Source: an uncultured Paludibaculum sp. (GTDB lineage: Bacteria > Acidobacteriota > Terriglobia > Bryobacterales > Bryobacteraceae). Taken from it: 64,000 nt of DNA. Positions 42,417-51,665 of this stretch are shown here, piece by piece. The stretch lies in NCBI RefSeq assembly GCF_963665245.1, contig NZ_OY762267.1, positions 2,728,001 through 2,792,000 on the forward strand. Reading direction: 5' to 3'. Under the pieces are notes generated by a model that had not been told where the DNA came from, ran no database searches, and saw only the letters and a program-made list of their open reading frames with translations. Position 1 is the stretch's first letter. The number at the start of each line of letters is the position of its first letter. The position numbers and the translations under genes were made by a program.

Positions 42417-43222
42417 ACACCGGTCCAATCCACCTGGTGGATGGTTGGGGTCAGACCGCGGAGGGCGAGAAACTCGTCTACGGCCTGACGGCAGGCGGGT
42501 ATGCAGCCGTAGTCGTCCACGATGACAAAGCCGCCAGGGGAGACTTTGGAGTAGAGCGCCTCGAGTACGTCGCGGGTGGACTCGTAGAGGTCCGCGTCAA
42601 TGCGGAGCAGGGCCAGTGTGCCGATGGGCGCGCACGGCAGTGTATCGCGAAAGAGGCCTTCCAGAAAACGTACTTGGGCATCGAGCAGATCGTAACGCAC
42701 GAACAGACTCTTGACCCGTTCCAATGGGACCGCGAGGTTCGGAAAACGGGCGGCGCTGAGGTCCTCGTCCAGATCCTGGGGCAACCGAGAGGCAGGGATG
42801 CCGGCGAAGGAATCGGCCACCCAAACCAGGCGATCGGTGATGCCGCGCGCACGGAGGAATCCGCGCATAAAGATGGTGACGCCGCCCTGCCAGACACCGC
42901 ACTCCATGAGGTCGCCGGGGATGGAGTCACGCAGGATGCAATTGAGACAATCCTCGACGTTCTCCAGGCGGAGACGCCCGACCATTGTGGGTTGATAGCC
43001 GAGGTTCTCGACGCGGTCGTCCACGAAACGGCCGATGCGACTCAGCTCCCGAAACTGCCGGCAGAACTCGGGCAAGCGCTGCTCAAGATGGAGTTCGGTG
43101 TCGCAATCGTAGGTACGCGTTCCTTGCGCGCAGTCGCGCAAATAGAGAATACGGGCTTCGTTCTCCCAGGAGGTTTCGCCGAGCAGACATTTCTTTAGCA
43201 AGTCGAGATAGAGCGTTTCCAT
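42398..43222 (-). CDS. TylF/MycF-type sugar O-methyltransferase
   Basis: 274 aa from ATG 43220-43222. Signatures of the macrocin O-methyltransferase (TylF) family are present: GDLMECGVWQGGVTIFMRGFL for SAM binding, VWVADSFAGIP, LLRIDADLYESTRDVLEALY and GGFVIVDDYGCIPACRQAVDEF with metal-binding Asp residues. It methylates a sugar hydroxyl in a Mg-dependent way. It overlaps the end of the radical SAM/GT gene by 28 bp on the same strand, so the two are co-expressed. Confidence 0.9.
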   Translation of the reverse strand: METLYLDLLKKCLLGETSWENEARILYLRDCAQGTRTYDCDTELHLEQRLPEFCRQFRELSRIGRFVDDRVENLGYQPTMVGRLRLENVEDCLNCILRDSIPGDLMECGVWQGGVTIFMRGFLRARGITDRLVWVADSFAGIPASRLPQDLDEDLSAARFPNLAVPLERVKSLFVRYDLLDAQVRFLEGLFRDTLPCAPIGTLALLRIDADLYESTRDVLEALYSKVSPGGFVIVDDYGCIPACRQAVDEFLALRGLTPTIHQVDWTGVYWQKE

Positions 43223-45684
43223 GTGCCCAGGACCTCCTCGTCGGAGACCGCGCACCGGTGGTTCCACAGCCGGCCTCGGGCGATGAGCGACAGGGTGCGG
43301 CTGTTCTGGAATGACTGTGCAACCGATTCCGGCGCGGAGGCCAGAAACTCCAGGACGCTGTCGAGTTGGCCGGCGGTGGTCCAGTTCCTTAGCTGGAGCA
43401 GGGCGCGGTTGCGGGCCCACATCGCCTCCACCTGGGCGGGGGAGAAGAATCTCTTCACGCTAGCGCCTTGGGTATGGTGCACGACCGAGCCGGCGCAGAA
43501 CAGGATTCGGTAGCCGAGCTTGCGGGCGCGCCAGCCCCATTCGACGTCCTCCCAGTAGAAGTCCGGGTAGGCCTCGGGATCAACGAACCGGGCCAGGAGC
43601 TGGCGCTGGAAGAGTGAGGCACCGCCCCCGGCATAGAAGCTGTCCACCGTTTGGGTGGACCGAGGAATGCGGTCAGCGAGCGTGACCAGCCCGTTCTCGT
43701 CCGCGAGGTCACACCAATTGGTCTCTTCGCGGAAGCGGGTCGTGTCTTCCAGGAAGATCTGCGAGGCGATGGCAAAGGTGCCGGGGTCGCGATGGGCGGC
43801 GGCCAAGGAAAGGGCGTTGGGATCGAGGCGGGTGTCGTTGTTCAGCAAGTACACCCAGTCGTGCCGGGCCAGGCGGAGGCCCGAAGCGACGGCCTGCGAA
43901 AAGCCCAGAGGCCGTTCGTGAAACTGCCACTCGGCTTGTGGGTGGAGGGCTTGCAGGGCGTCGTACGCGCCAGTGGGCGTTCCGTTCACCACGACAATCA
44001 CCTGCACGGGCTCGGCCAGGTGGGACACGGCACATTGCAGGCTTTGGAGGCATGTTTCCAGGGAGGCCACGCTGTCCCGCTCAGGAATGAGCACACTGAG
44101 GCCGGGGTTGCCGGCGGGCGGAGGAACGGTTCTGTGCGGCGGGGACAAGTGGGCGATGATACGCGCCCATCGATCGATCTGGCGGATGCGTTCTTCGAGA
44201 GGACGTAGGGCGAGCCGCCGCCGCGCGTGTAGTTCGGGATCGACCTTCGGCTTGGAGGCGAGCAGGACCAGGGCGAAACCGAGATCGCGCTGGTCCGCGC
44301 CGGTGCCCTGCTCACTGGGGCGATAGACTTGCGTGGTTCGGAACTCGATGGGCAATGGGCTGGGCTGGGGGGAGGGCGTCGGGAAATCGAGGCCAAAGGG
44401 CATCATCTCGGCAAAGGGGTTTGTGACTACGCCGACTACATCGCCGGCGCAGCGGATCTCCAATTCGTTGGTCCCGCCATTGGACGCGGGGGGAAGAAGC
44501 CCAGAGACATGAAGGGATCCGGCGTCGGCGACGGAGGCCAGGACGGCCGTGGCCCGCTGAGTGGACCAGATATGCTCGTCGCCTTCTCCGGCGTGCCAAC
44601 CGTGGATCAACTGCGGGTTGTCCCCGCGGGCCGCGACAATGGCGGGCCGCAGCTCGGTGGGCACGTAGGCGGTCTTCCACACGCAGGCGCGGCATTCGGG
44701 GATTCCGCCGCCATGGTACTGCTCACGGAAGCGGCGGTAGAGCGGGCCGTTCCAGATCTCCTCCATGGATTGTTCGAAGAGATTGCCCAACGGCTGGCGG
44801 TCTGACACCTCGCAAGCGACTATGTCGCCGTTCGAGAGGACGTGCGCGGTCTCCCAAGGATTCTGTTCGCAGTTGTGGATGGCCGCACCGGGGGGCAGCG
44901 GCCAGGGATAGGAGATGGGCACTTCTCCGAGACACGGCGGATCGGCGGTGAGTAGCGGATTGCACATGGTGAGCCGGACATCGGGATAGGATTCCCGCGT
45001 GGTGTCCAACTCCTGGACGAGGCGGGACCGGAAGTCCGGGCGAAGGCCGCCCGTGGCATCGACTTCGACGAGGAACGCTTCGGGGATGGGGTCCCGGCGC
45101 ATGACCGGGAAGATGAGAACGTCGCCGAGGCCGAGGGACTGGGCGAGAGCGGTCACCTTTGGCAGTTCCGTCAGGTTGCGATCCATGGCGACGAAGGCGA
45201 GGTCGACCAGCGGGGGGTGAGCCACGGACCGGCAGTGGGCCAGGAGGCTTTCGAGTTTCGCGGCCACCGCCGCGAAGGAGCCGTGGCGGTAGATCTCGGA
45301 GTACAGGTCGGGCTGAGTCGCGTGCACGGAAACCGTCAGGCGATTGAGTCCGCTTTCGGAGAGCGGCTTGAGCATGTCGTCGCCCAATGGGCTGAGCACG
45401 GTGACCAATTCGACATAGGCGCCGACGGATCGCGCCAGTGCTATAGCAGGCAAAAGGTCTGGATAATAAGTGGATTCTCCGGAATAGTTGAGCACCAGCC
45501 GGCGCGGATCGACGAGAGACCGCATCAGCTTCTCGAACTCAGCGAAGGGGAAATGGCGGCCGGGGCCCCGTCTCAACTTCCGGGAACAGAATATGCAATC
45601 GAACGCGCATTTGGATGTGAGTTCGATCCAAAGAGTCCTGGGCGTGCGCGCCGGCGCGGCTAATGGGACCTGAAGATTCGGCAT
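43195..45684 (-). CDS. Radical SAM/SPASM-GT2 glycosyltransferase fusion
   Basis: 829 aa. The N-terminal part is a radical SAM enzyme with Cys26-x3-Cys30-x2-Cys33 (SKCAFDCIFCSRK), the GGE-like NYSGEST, and a SPASM-type auxiliary region: HNCEQNPW, IVACEVSDRQPLGNLFEQSMEEIWNG and ECRACVWK. From about residue 525 a GT2 domain starts with LSVLIPERDSVASLETCL, passes LLNNDTRLDP (the DxD-like site) and YPDFYWEDVEWGWR. A radical SAM enzyme joined to a sugar transferase in one chain is unusual and suggests sequential tailoring of one substrate. With the three methyltransferases beside it, it forms a small glycan or natural-product tailoring cluster. Confidence 0.88.
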   Translation of the reverse strand: MPNLQVPLAAPARTPRTLWIELTSKCAFDCIFCSRKLRRGPGRHFPFAEFEKLMRSLVDPRRLVLNYSGESTYYPDLLPAIALARSVGAYVELVTVLSPLGDDMLKPLSESGLNRLTVSVHATQPDLYSEIYRHGSFAAVAAKLESLLAHCRSVAHPPLVDLAFVAMDRNLTELPKVTALAQSLGLGDVLIFPVMRRDPIPEAFLVEVDATGGLRPDFRSRLVQELDTTRESYPDVRLTMCNPLLTADPPCLGEVPISYPWPLPPGAAIHNCEQNPWETAHVLSNGDIVACEVSDRQPLGNLFEQSMEEIWNGPLYRRFREQYHGGGIPECRACVWKTAYVPTELRPAIVAARGDNPQLIHGWHAGEGDEHIWSTQRATAVLASVADAGSLHVSGLLPPASNGGTNELEIRCAGDVVGVVTNPFAEMMPFGLDFPTPSPQPSPLPIEFRTTQVYRPSEQGTGADQRDLGFALVLLASKPKVDPELHARRRLALRPLEERIRQIDRWARIIAHLSPPHRTVPPPAGNPGLSVLIPERDSVASLETCLQSLQCAVSHLAEPVQVIVVVNGTPTGAYDALQALHPQAEWQFHERPLGFSQAVASGLRLARHDWVYLLNNDTRLDPNALSLAAAHRDPGTFAIASQIFLEDTTRFREETNWCDLADENGLVTLADRIPRSTQTVDSFYAGGGASLFQRQLLARFVDPEAYPDFYWEDVEWGWRARKLGYRILFCAGSVVHHTQGASVKRFFSPAQVEAMWARNRALLQLRNWTTAGQLDSVLEFLASAPESVAQSFQNSRTLSLIARGRLWNHRCAVSDEEVLGTWKRSISTC

Positions 45685-45793
45685 TCCCGACCACTAGCGT
45701 AGCGCGAAATTGAGTACTCGCCGGAGCATACCATCGGCGCGATGAGACGCCATGCCTTAACGCGGAAACCCACATAAACGGAAATCCGCAATT

Positions 45794-46093
45794 GTGAGAG
45801 AAATGCACCGATTCGGCGGCAAAACGGTGCACGCGTCCGCTGGTTCAGGGCCTGGCAGGCGCAGCACGCCAGAGCGGCAAGGACGGGAACGTCTGGCGAA
45901 TCACATGATGCTGCGGCTGGCCAGAGCCCGCGAACTCGTGGAGAACGCGTCGCGCTCGGCCCTGGAGATCGCGCTCGACGCCGGATTCAAGACACCGAGT
46001 CATTTCGCGGCGCGGCTTCGCGAGGAGTTCGGGGTGACGCCGAGGGCGGCGCGGGCGGGTGTTGGGCGGTGGGACGGCGGACTAGGGATATAG
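45794..46093 (+). pseudogene. AraC-type regulator, C-terminal fragment
   Basis: The last 55 residues read LARARELVENASRSALEIALDAGFKTPSHFAARLREEFGVTP, the second HTH of an AraC/XylS regulator. The first HTH and the ligand domain are absent upstream. I take it as a remnant. It lies between the tailoring cluster and the Hsp70 operon. Confidence 0.6.
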
Positions 46094-46146
46094 GATCGCC
46101 AGACAGTTCATCCAACAGCCCGCCGGTGTGGCAAACTGGTCTTTCC

Positions 46147-48555
46147 ATGGGCTCTCCCCGTTTACCTACGGCTGCCGGATTGCCGCCAGAGGCCGACGAG
46201 ATCGTCCGGCTGATCGCCAAGGGCAATTCGAAGACGGCGCTGGAGGCAGCGAAGCTGCTGCACAAGCGTTTAGGCACTCCTGCGAGCGAGGGTCTACTTG
46301 TCGACGCGTACGTAGCCCGGGTTCGTTCCATGCTGGAGCGCCGGATGACGGATGAAGCGGAAGCCCTGCTGCGCCTGGTGCGAGAGCGGCATCCGTTGTT
46401 CGCGGCGCGACTGGACAGTCTGCGCAGTGAACGGACCGGCGCTGGAGCCGGATTGGGCGAACTGATTGCCCCTTTGGCTAACCCGGCCATCCCGCCCGAA
46501 GAGCGCGAGCGGATTGAGCAGACGCTCCGGTCGGAGCTCACCAATCCTTCCACTTTGGCCGAATGCAAGGCATTGCCGGAAAGCCATCCATTGCGCCGCG
46601 CCGCGGACGCGGTGGCCCGCGCGTTCAATGCAGTGACCAGCGGCCGCGTGGAGGATGCCGCGCTGGCCCTGCCCGAAGTTTCCCGTCGAAGCCCACTGGC
46701 GCCGTGGAAGCCGCTGGTCCGCGCCATCGCCAGCTATTACCGCCGCGAGGATGCCGCATGTGCCGACCACCTGCGAGCCATCGATCCCCACTCGGCACCG
46801 GCTCGCCTGGTACCGGTGCTGGAAGCCCTGCTAACCGGTGAAGGCGGGTCGAAGCTCAAGCCCGCCGCAGGCCGGTTAGCGGCACAGACCGCGGGGAGCT
46901 TCGAGGAATTGCGCCGCGCGCTACAAGCGATTGAGACGGCATTCGAAGAGGCGGAGGACGACCCCGTAATTCTGCAGGCCATCCGCCACGCATCGGCGCT
47001 GATCCAGCGGGAGTGCCCGTCCATCCAGGCGGAGTTCCGCACCAGGGTGTCGGTGCGGGGCATGATGGATGATTTCGATGCCGGCCCAATCAACGGAGCT
47101 TTGGGTGGACCGGCCCGCATGGATGCCCGATATTTCCTGATGCAGGCGCGGGCTCTGGAGGAGTCCGAGGCGCCGGCGATCTTCGCGTGCCACATGTGGG
47201 AGCGTTTCCGTTTTGCGGCCAGGAAAGAACGGTGGTTCCCGCCGCGCGGCCCGGAAATGGCCGTTCTATTGCTCCACATGGCGGAGTTAGCGGGACAGGT
47301 TGAGGAAGAGGACCGGGCCGACCAGTACCGGGAGGCCATTCAGGCGGTGCACCGGGATAGCCTGGACGGCGTCGAAGCGGACGAACCCGTGCTCGACTAT
47401 CTGCATGCGGACGCACTGTTCGAGCGGGCTGCCGAGATGGACCCGTGCGCGGAGGTCTTTGAAAATTGGGTGCAGTGGGGGCTGGACGAGAATGTGCCGG
47501 AGGCCGTCACCTCCGCCGCAGAAGCATGGCGGAAGGCGCTGCCCGCGGACCCGCGCCCGCTGCTGCAACTGATGCGAATGGCCGAGGACCGCAATGCGCT
47601 GAAGAAGGCGATGGGGTATCTGCGCCAGGCGGAGGCCCTGGACGGTGTCAATTCCGAGGTCCGTCGCGCCCGCTTGCGCCTGCTGATCAGCGGCGTGATC
47701 CGCCACCTGAAGCAGCGCAAATCGCGCCTGGCAGAGCCCGGGCTGGCCGAACTGGAGACCTTGCCCCAAGCTCGCGAGAACGACCGGGCTGTGTTCGTGG
47801 CGTGTCTGCGCTATGTCGCGTCGGTCTTCGACGGCAAGGAGGACGCCATGGCCGAGGCCCATGCACGGGTGGTGGCTGGCTTGGGACAGCCCCTAGCCGG
47901 CGGCTTCGCTTTGGCTGGCGTTAGCGCGCTTTGCGGGCTAGCCGTCGGGATTGATGTCGGGAAGACGCCCGGAGTTTGGATTGAAGCGATTCCACGGGTC
48001 TGCGAGATGGGATGGGATCTCGGCTTCCGCATTTGCCCACCGTACGATGTGAAACGTCTGATTGCCGGGGAGTTGCGCAAAGCTGATAGCGGGACGATCG
48101 AGCGGATCGGACATACGATGGTGCGCCTGGGATGGGATGATGTGGCGTTCTCGGCATCGTCCGCCGGACTCGCGCTGGGTAAGGGTCAGGAGGCGCGCTT
48201 CCTGCTGCTGCGCGGCTTGGCCTACTCCGAGGCGTACTATGACCGGCAGGAAGAGTGCCTGCTAGCGGCCCTGGCTCTGGCGCGCATCGACGGAGACGAA
48301 GGCCTGGCGGCGAAGGTGCTGGAGGAATGGAGGGCGATGAGCATCGATTCCTTCCTCGGCGGGCACCCGCCCACAATGACGCAGCAGCAGGCGCAGTGGA
48401 TACTGAAGCGCGAGCGCAAGGCGCGGCAGCCCTCCCCCGAACGGTATGATCCGTTCGAGGACGAACTCGATGAGCCATTCGATTTCGAACCTCCGCGCCC
48501 ACGCCGGCGCCGATCGCGGCGGCCCGTGGCCGACGACCCGTTCTTGCCCTTCTAG
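46147..48555 (+). CDS. Large helical-repeat protein heading the Hsp70 operon
   Basis: 802 aa from ATG 46147, mostly alpha-helical with TPR-like spacing, such as ALEAAKLLHKRLGTPASEGLLVDAYVARV and DEAEALLRLVRERHP. No transmembrane helix. The C-terminal tail is acidic then basic (DPFEDELDEPFDFEPPRPRRRR). I recognise no named family. Nine bases separate it from the J-like gene, and the whole group to 51595 is tightly coupled. The likely role is a substrate-binding adaptor or regulator of the DnaK-like protein. Confidence 0.8.
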   Translation: MGSPRLPTAAGLPPEADEIVRLIAKGNSKTALEAAKLLHKRLGTPASEGLLVDAYVARVRSMLERRMTDEAEALLRLVRERHPLFAARLDSLRSERTGAGAGLGELIAPLANPAIPPEERERIEQTLRSELTNPSTLAECKALPESHPLRRAADAVARAFNAVTSGRVEDAALALPEVSRRSPLAPWKPLVRAIASYYRREDAACADHLRAIDPHSAPARLVPVLEALLTGEGGSKLKPAAGRLAAQTAGSFEELRRALQAIETAFEEAEDDPVILQAIRHASALIQRECPSIQAEFRTRVSVRGMMDDFDAGPINGALGGPARMDARYFLMQARALEESEAPAIFACHMWERFRFAARKERWFPPRGPEMAVLLLHMAELAGQVEEEDRADQYREAIQAVHRDSLDGVEADEPVLDYLHADALFERAAEMDPCAEVFENWVQWGLDENVPEAVTSAAEAWRKALPADPRPLLQLMRMAEDRNALKKAMGYLRQAEALDGVNSEVRRARLRLLISGVIRHLKQRKSRLAEPGLAELETLPQARENDRAVFVACLRYVASVFDGKEDAMAEAHARVVAGLGQPLAGGFALAGVSALCGLAVGIDVGKTPGVWIEAIPRVCEMGWDLGFRICPPYDVKRLIAGELRKADSGTIERIGHTMVRLGWDDVAFSASSAGLALGKGQEARFLLLRGLAYSEAYYDRQEECLLAALALARIDGDEGLAAKVLEEWRAMSIDSFLGGHPPTMTQQQAQWILKRERKARQPSPERYDPFEDELDEPFDFEPPRPRRRRSRRPVADDPFLPF

Positions 48556-48563
48556 GAGCTCTC

Positions 48564-48857
48564 ATGACAGCGACCGATCCGTACCAGGTGCTCGGAATTG
48601 AGCAGACGGCGTCCGACGAAGAGATCCGCGCCGCCTATCTACGCATGATCCAGGAACATCCACCGGACCGCGATCCGGTCATGTTCGAACGAGTGCGTGA
48701 TGCGTATGCGGAACTGCGCGACCCGAGAGAGACCACGCGGCGACGGCTATTCGGCGGCCCCGCGGTGCTCCCACTCAAGCAACTCCTGGATGGGCACGCC
48801 CCGGAACGCCGATTCACTGGCCCGAAAGCGTGGCTGGCGGTATTGAACGAAAAATGA
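48564..48857 (+). CDS. J-domain-like co-chaperone
   Basis: 97 aa. The J-domain fold is visible: DPYQVLGIEQTASDEEIRAAYLRMI, then FERVRDAYAELRDP. The HPD tripeptide that stimulates Hsp70 is replaced by HPPDRDP (His32-Pro-Pro-Asp35). This longer loop is of the type seen in J-like proteins of specialised Hsp70 systems. Overlaps the next gene by ATGA. Confidence 0.88.
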   Translation: MTATDPYQVLGIEQTASDEEIRAAYLRMIQEHPPDRDPVMFERVRDAYAELRDPRETTRRRLFGGPAVLPLKQLLDGHAPERRFTGPKAWLAVLNEK

Positions 48858-49552
48858 GCCAACCTGATCGTGAGTTGATTCTCAGCCGCTTTACCGATTG
48901 GCTGGACCTGGCATTGACGCGCGAAGGCGCGCCGCCCGGCATCCCGGAGGAATTACTGGACGCATCGGCCGGCGCTCCGGAAACCGATCTTTACGCGGTG
49001 CAGGCGGCGCTGACCGCCCTGACGCAGGAGGTGAGGCTCCAGGGTCGAAGCTTCAAGCAACTGAGCGAGACCGTGGCACCCATCTCGGAGATGGCTCCAG
49101 CTCTGAACTCGGCGGCCGGGCAGGCGCGTCGTGAGGCACGCAGCGAAGTACTGGACCTGCTGCTCGACCTGCGCGACCGTCTGCTGCGCGGTGAAGAGAC
49201 TGCTCGCGCCAGCGCGGCCACCCTGGTTGTGCCGCGCCGCTGGTGGCATCGCAAAGAGGGCCCGGACTCCGGGGCCGTGGTGGCGGCGCTGAGGGAAGGA
49301 TACCTACTTACACTCGGCCGGCTGGAGGAAGCGCTGGTCACTTTTGGAGTCAGTGAAATTGAGTGCACGGGCCGGCCGTTCGATTCGAGTATCATGCATG
49401 CCGTAGGCATTGAGGAGACGGAGAGCATGGAGGACGGGACGGTGGTCTCCGTGTTGCGGCGCGGCTACGAATGGGATGGAGTGGTCTATCGGCCAGCCGA
49501 TGTGCGCGTGGCGCGGCGGCCCGACGCGAAGAGGGAGCAATCCAATGGCTGA
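48854..49552 (+). CDS. GrpE-like nucleotide exchange factor
   Basis: 232 aa. A central helical region (QAALTALTQEVRLQGRSFKQLSETV ... RREARSEVLDLLLDLRDRL) corresponds to the long GrpE helices. The C-terminal beta domain contains RPFDSSIMHAVG and DGTVVSVLRRGYEWDGVVYRPADVRVA, matching GrpE's FDPxxHEAV and GYxxxxRVLRPAxVxV. It would release ADP from the DnaK-like partner. ATGA overlap upstream and 8-bp overlap downstream. Confidence 0.88.
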   Translation: MSQPDRELILSRFTDWLDLALTREGAPPGIPEELLDASAGAPETDLYAVQAALTALTQEVRLQGRSFKQLSETVAPISEMAPALNSAAGQARREARSEVLDLLLDLRDRLLRGEETARASAATLVVPRRWWHRKEGPDSGAVVAALREGYLLTLGRLEEALVTFGVSEIECTGRPFDSSIMHAVGIEETESMEDGTVVSVLRRGYEWDGVVYRPADVRVARRPDAKREQSNG

Positions 49553-51353
49553 CACGGAATTAGTGCTGGGCATCGACCTCGGCACCACGAACTCAGAGAT
49601 CGCGGCCATCGTTGACGGACAGGTGCGCGTACTCGGTCCGAAGCCGGGCATGTTGGCGTCGTGTGTCGGCCTTACGCCGTCGGGCGAATTGCTGGTGGGC
49701 CAGGAGGCGCGGCGCCAGCAGTTACTCTATCCCGAACGCACGGTGCGCAGCATCAAGCGCAAGATGGGGACCGATGAGAGGGTTTCGCTGGGCGAGCGGA
49801 CATTCACTCCGCAGGAGATCTCGGCGTTCATTCTGCGGGAACTCACGGCCTGGGCCCGGCGGGATCTTGGACGCGCCGTCACGAAGGCCGTCATCACGGT
49901 GCCGGCTTACTTCTCCGATGCACAGCGGAACGCTACCCGGGAGGCTGGCGCATTGGCCGGTCTCGAGGTGGTGCGCATTCTGAACGAACCCACCGCGGCG
50001 AGCCTTGCCTATGGCTTTGGCGACGGAAGACGGCGCACCGTCCTTGTCTACGACCTGGGCGGGGGCACGTTCGACGTCTCGCTCGTCATGGTGGAGGGCG
50101 ATGTCACGGAAGTGCTTGCCAGTCATGGCAACAACCGGTTGGGCGGAGATGATTTCAACGACCTGCTGTATACCCGCCTGGCCAGCGACTTCGAAAAGCG
50201 GCACGGCGTCTCTCTCAACGACGAGACCGCCGCACGCACGCGGCTCTGGTGGGCGGCCGAGGAGGCGAAAAAGAAGCTCAGCTTCGAGCCCTATGCCCAC
50301 GTGCGGGAGGAGAACCTGGTGCTGCGCGACGGCACTCCGTTGCACCTGGATGCGGAGATCTCGCGAACGGACTATGAATGGATGATCCGGCCACTGCTGG
50401 ATTCCACGCTGGATAGCGTGTCCAAAGCCCTGGAGGATGCCCGGCTCACAGCCCGCGACGTCGATTCGGTGGTGCTGGTCGGTGGCTCCACACGGACGCC
50501 GTTGGTCGTGAAGCTGCTTACGGAGCGGACGGGGCTTGAGCCATTGCAGGACGTACATCCTGATCTGTGCGTCGCCTTGGGCGCGGGGGTACTGGCGTCG
50601 CGGCTCGGCGGCCACGACATCAACCGGGTATTGGTGGACGTCTCGCCTTACTCGTTTGGGCCGTCCTACCTGGGCATCCGGGGCGGGCTGCCCTACACCT
50701 ATTGCTACCGGCCCATCATTCGCCGCAACACGCCGCTTCCTGTTACCCGCACGGAGAGCTACTACACTGCTCAACCGGGGCAAACGTCCGTACAAATCGA
50801 GATTTTTCAGGGCGACGATGAGGATGCGCTCAAGAACGTTCCGGTGGGGCGGTTTGGCATCGACGGCCTGCGCGGCGGCGACGAGCCGTCGGAAGTGTTG
50901 TGCCGCATGAATCTCGACCTGGACGGCATTCTGCATGTGACGGCGATCGAGAAGGAGACCGGCAAGTCGAAGCACATCACCATCCGCAATGCCTTCGCCT
51001 CCAAGAGCCCCGAAGAGGTCTCGGCTGCCCGCAAGCACCTGGAGGCATTGTGGTCGGGGCGTGAGACGGACTTTGTCGACGTGGACACGGTGGAGGAAGA
51101 CGCCTTCGAGGAAGGACAGGCGCCAGCCGCGGACGGCATTCCGATGTCAACCGACGTATCGGGCCGTGACGAGGCCCGGCAACTGCTGGAACGGTCGCGC
51201 CGTCTGCTGCAGCGAATCCATGCCGACGATGTGGAAGAGGCAGTGGCGCTGAATGAGCGGATCGAGACGGCGATGTCGGAGAACAACGCTGAAGAGCTGA
51301 GCAAGGCCACCAAGGAGTTGCGCGAGTTGCTCTTCTTCCTGGAGGTGCAATGA
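49545..51353 (+). CDS. Hsp70/DnaK family protein
   Basis: 602 aa. The ATPase domain is complete: GIDLGTTNSEIA, VITVPAYFSDAQRNATREAG, LVYDLGGGTFDVS and VVLVGGSTRTPLV. The substrate domain departs from classic DnaK (INRVLVDVSPYSFGPSYLG instead of LLDVTPLSLGIET). The C-terminal lid is short and acidic before a coiled region. It is a specialised Hsp70 with its own J-like, GrpE-like and adaptor partners in the operon. The start is ATG 49545 behind GAGGGAG. ATGA overlap with the next gene. Confidence 0.93.
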   Translation: MADTELVLGIDLGTTNSEIAAIVDGQVRVLGPKPGMLASCVGLTPSGELLVGQEARRQQLLYPERTVRSIKRKMGTDERVSLGERTFTPQEISAFILRELTAWARRDLGRAVTKAVITVPAYFSDAQRNATREAGALAGLEVVRILNEPTAASLAYGFGDGRRRTVLVYDLGGGTFDVSLVMVEGDVTEVLASHGNNRLGGDDFNDLLYTRLASDFEKRHGVSLNDETAARTRLWWAAEEAKKKLSFEPYAHVREENLVLRDGTPLHLDAEISRTDYEWMIRPLLDSTLDSVSKALEDARLTARDVDSVVLVGGSTRTPLVVKLLTERTGLEPLQDVHPDLCVALGAGVLASRLGGHDINRVLVDVSPYSFGPSYLGIRGGLPYTYCYRPIIRRNTPLPVTRTESYYTAQPGQTSVQIEIFQGDDEDALKNVPVGRFGIDGLRGGDEPSEVLCRMNLDLDGILHVTAIEKETGKSKHITIRNAFASKSPEEVSAARKHLEALWSGRETDFVDVDTVEEDAFEEGQAPAADGIPMSTDVSGRDEARQLLERSRRLLQRIHADDVEEAVALNERIETAMSENNAEELSKATKELRELLFFLEVQ

Positions 51354-51595
51354 GCGGCTGCCCGGTCTGCCGGGCGGGCTTTCGACGGACCGCGATCTGT
51401 CCCCGATGCGGCGCGGATCTGACTGCCCTGATGTCGGTGGCGGTGCGAGCGTGGCGGTTGCGTGAGTCCGCGCGGGACGCTTTGGATGCAGGCGATTGGG
51501 GCACCGCTCAGGACTGTGCGGCCGCGGCCCAGCACCTGCAGGACACTCCGGCGGGGCGGGCTCTGTTGGCGGTTGCGTCGCTGAGGCTTTTCTGA
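51350..51595 (+). CDS. Small zinc-ribbon protein
   Basis: 81 aa. The N-terminus has two CxxC knuckles, CPVC and CPRCG, making a zinc ribbon; the rest is helical (VRAWRLRESARDALDAGDWGTAQDCAAAAQHL), resembling a single TPR-like hairpin. Coupled to the DnaK-like gene by ATGA. It is likely the last part of this chaperone operon, perhaps targeting it. Confidence 0.8.
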   Translation: MSGCPVCRAGFRRTAICPRCGADLTALMSVAVRAWRLRESARDALDAGDWGTAQDCAAAAQHLQDTPAGRALLAVASLRLF

Positions 51596-51665
51596 GTGAT
51601 GGCGGGGTAGTTTGGGCACGAGGCCGCGGCTGGATCCGCGGTGAGGCTATGCGATAATCGCGGGC

